DNA from: Chaetomium olivaceum
Lineage: Eukaryota > Ascomycota > Sordariomycetes > Sordariales > Chaetomiaceae
DNA: 64,000 nucleotides
NCBI GenBank assembly: GCA_039881045.1
Contig: JAYWVB010000080.1
Coordinates: forward strand, 1 to 64,000
Direction of reading: 5' to 3'
Shown here: in pieces, positions 63,806 through 64,000 of the stretch
Position numbering within the stretch: position 1 is the stretch's first letter
Layout of the letters: the number at the start of each line of letters is the position of its first letter
Program-made: the position numbers and the translations under genes
The notes under the pieces: generated by a model
The model's database searches: none
Seen by the model: only the letters and a program-made list of their open reading frames with translations
Told to the model about the DNA's origin: nothing

Positions 63806-64000
63806 AAACCTCGTATCAATACTTCCATTCAAGACTGTGATGTTTTTCATACTGGCATCCCGTATTCAACACACACTTGGCGTTAAGGATCTCAACTATA
63901 CCTAATATATCGTTACTCTGGTTCAAACTCACCCAAGGCGCCAAAGCACACCTGCTCTATGTAAACTAAATGCCCATGAACACTTTTCGGCCCGGGGCTC
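63806..64000. other. 3' flank to window end
   Basis: 195 bp after the MOSC gene; no feature seen. Confidence 0.5.

Overview
This window is nuclear DNA of a filamentous ascomycete fungus (Pezizomycotina, probably Sordariomycetes-like; the species is not identifiable from sequence alone). The evidence is short GT-AG introns of 50-80 bp with CTAAC-type branch points, housekeeping genes with typical fungal architecture, Ty3/gypsy chromovirus, Fot1/pogo-like, Tad1-like LINE and Helitron elements, and TA-rich stretches that look like products of repeat-induced point mutation (RIP).

The window has two halves. From 1 to about 42.95 kb it is a nested transposon island. In order it holds: the 5' part of a Ty3/gypsy element (Gag family 1) whose LTR was hit 4 bp from its tip by a complete chromovirus with two identical 198-bp LTRs; a solo LTR; five pogo/Fot1-like DNA transposons (A to E, with C nested in B); truncated pogo element F; a near-full Tad1-like LINE facing a second degenerate copy; a second LINE subfamily carrying a small hairpin insertion in frame; a Helitron with a spliced but interrupted Rep-helicase gene; a second F copy (F'); and two more LTRs in inverted orientation around a Tc1/mariner fragment. 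TA-rich, RIP-like relics separate these elements. Several young elements (chromovirus, element E) look unmutated while the DNA around them is heavily degraded.

From about 43 kb to the end it is a normal gene block. In order: a RAD5-type helicase/ubiquitin ligase (-) divergent from a complex I assembly factor NDUFAF6-like gene (+); a PPxY arrestin (+); a GTPBP1/2-like translational GTPase (+); LSM3 (-); a GPI12/PIG-L de-N-acetylase (-); a conserved membrane protein (+); a secreted polysaccharide deacetylase (+); an alpha/beta hydrolase (-); and a MOSC-domain protein (+). They do not form a biosynthetic cluster.

Three points stand out. First, all six pogo families carry 16-17 bp iterated motifs at their tips, in variable copy number, and four of the six encode a C-terminal CCHC zinc knuckle. 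Second, both LTR families carry a short LTR segment complementary to the sequence at or next to the LTR edge, the signature of Tf1/sushi-type self-priming. Third, single-base deletions break reading frames in many transposons and also in three conserved single-copy host genes, which raises the possibility of consensus errors in the assembly.
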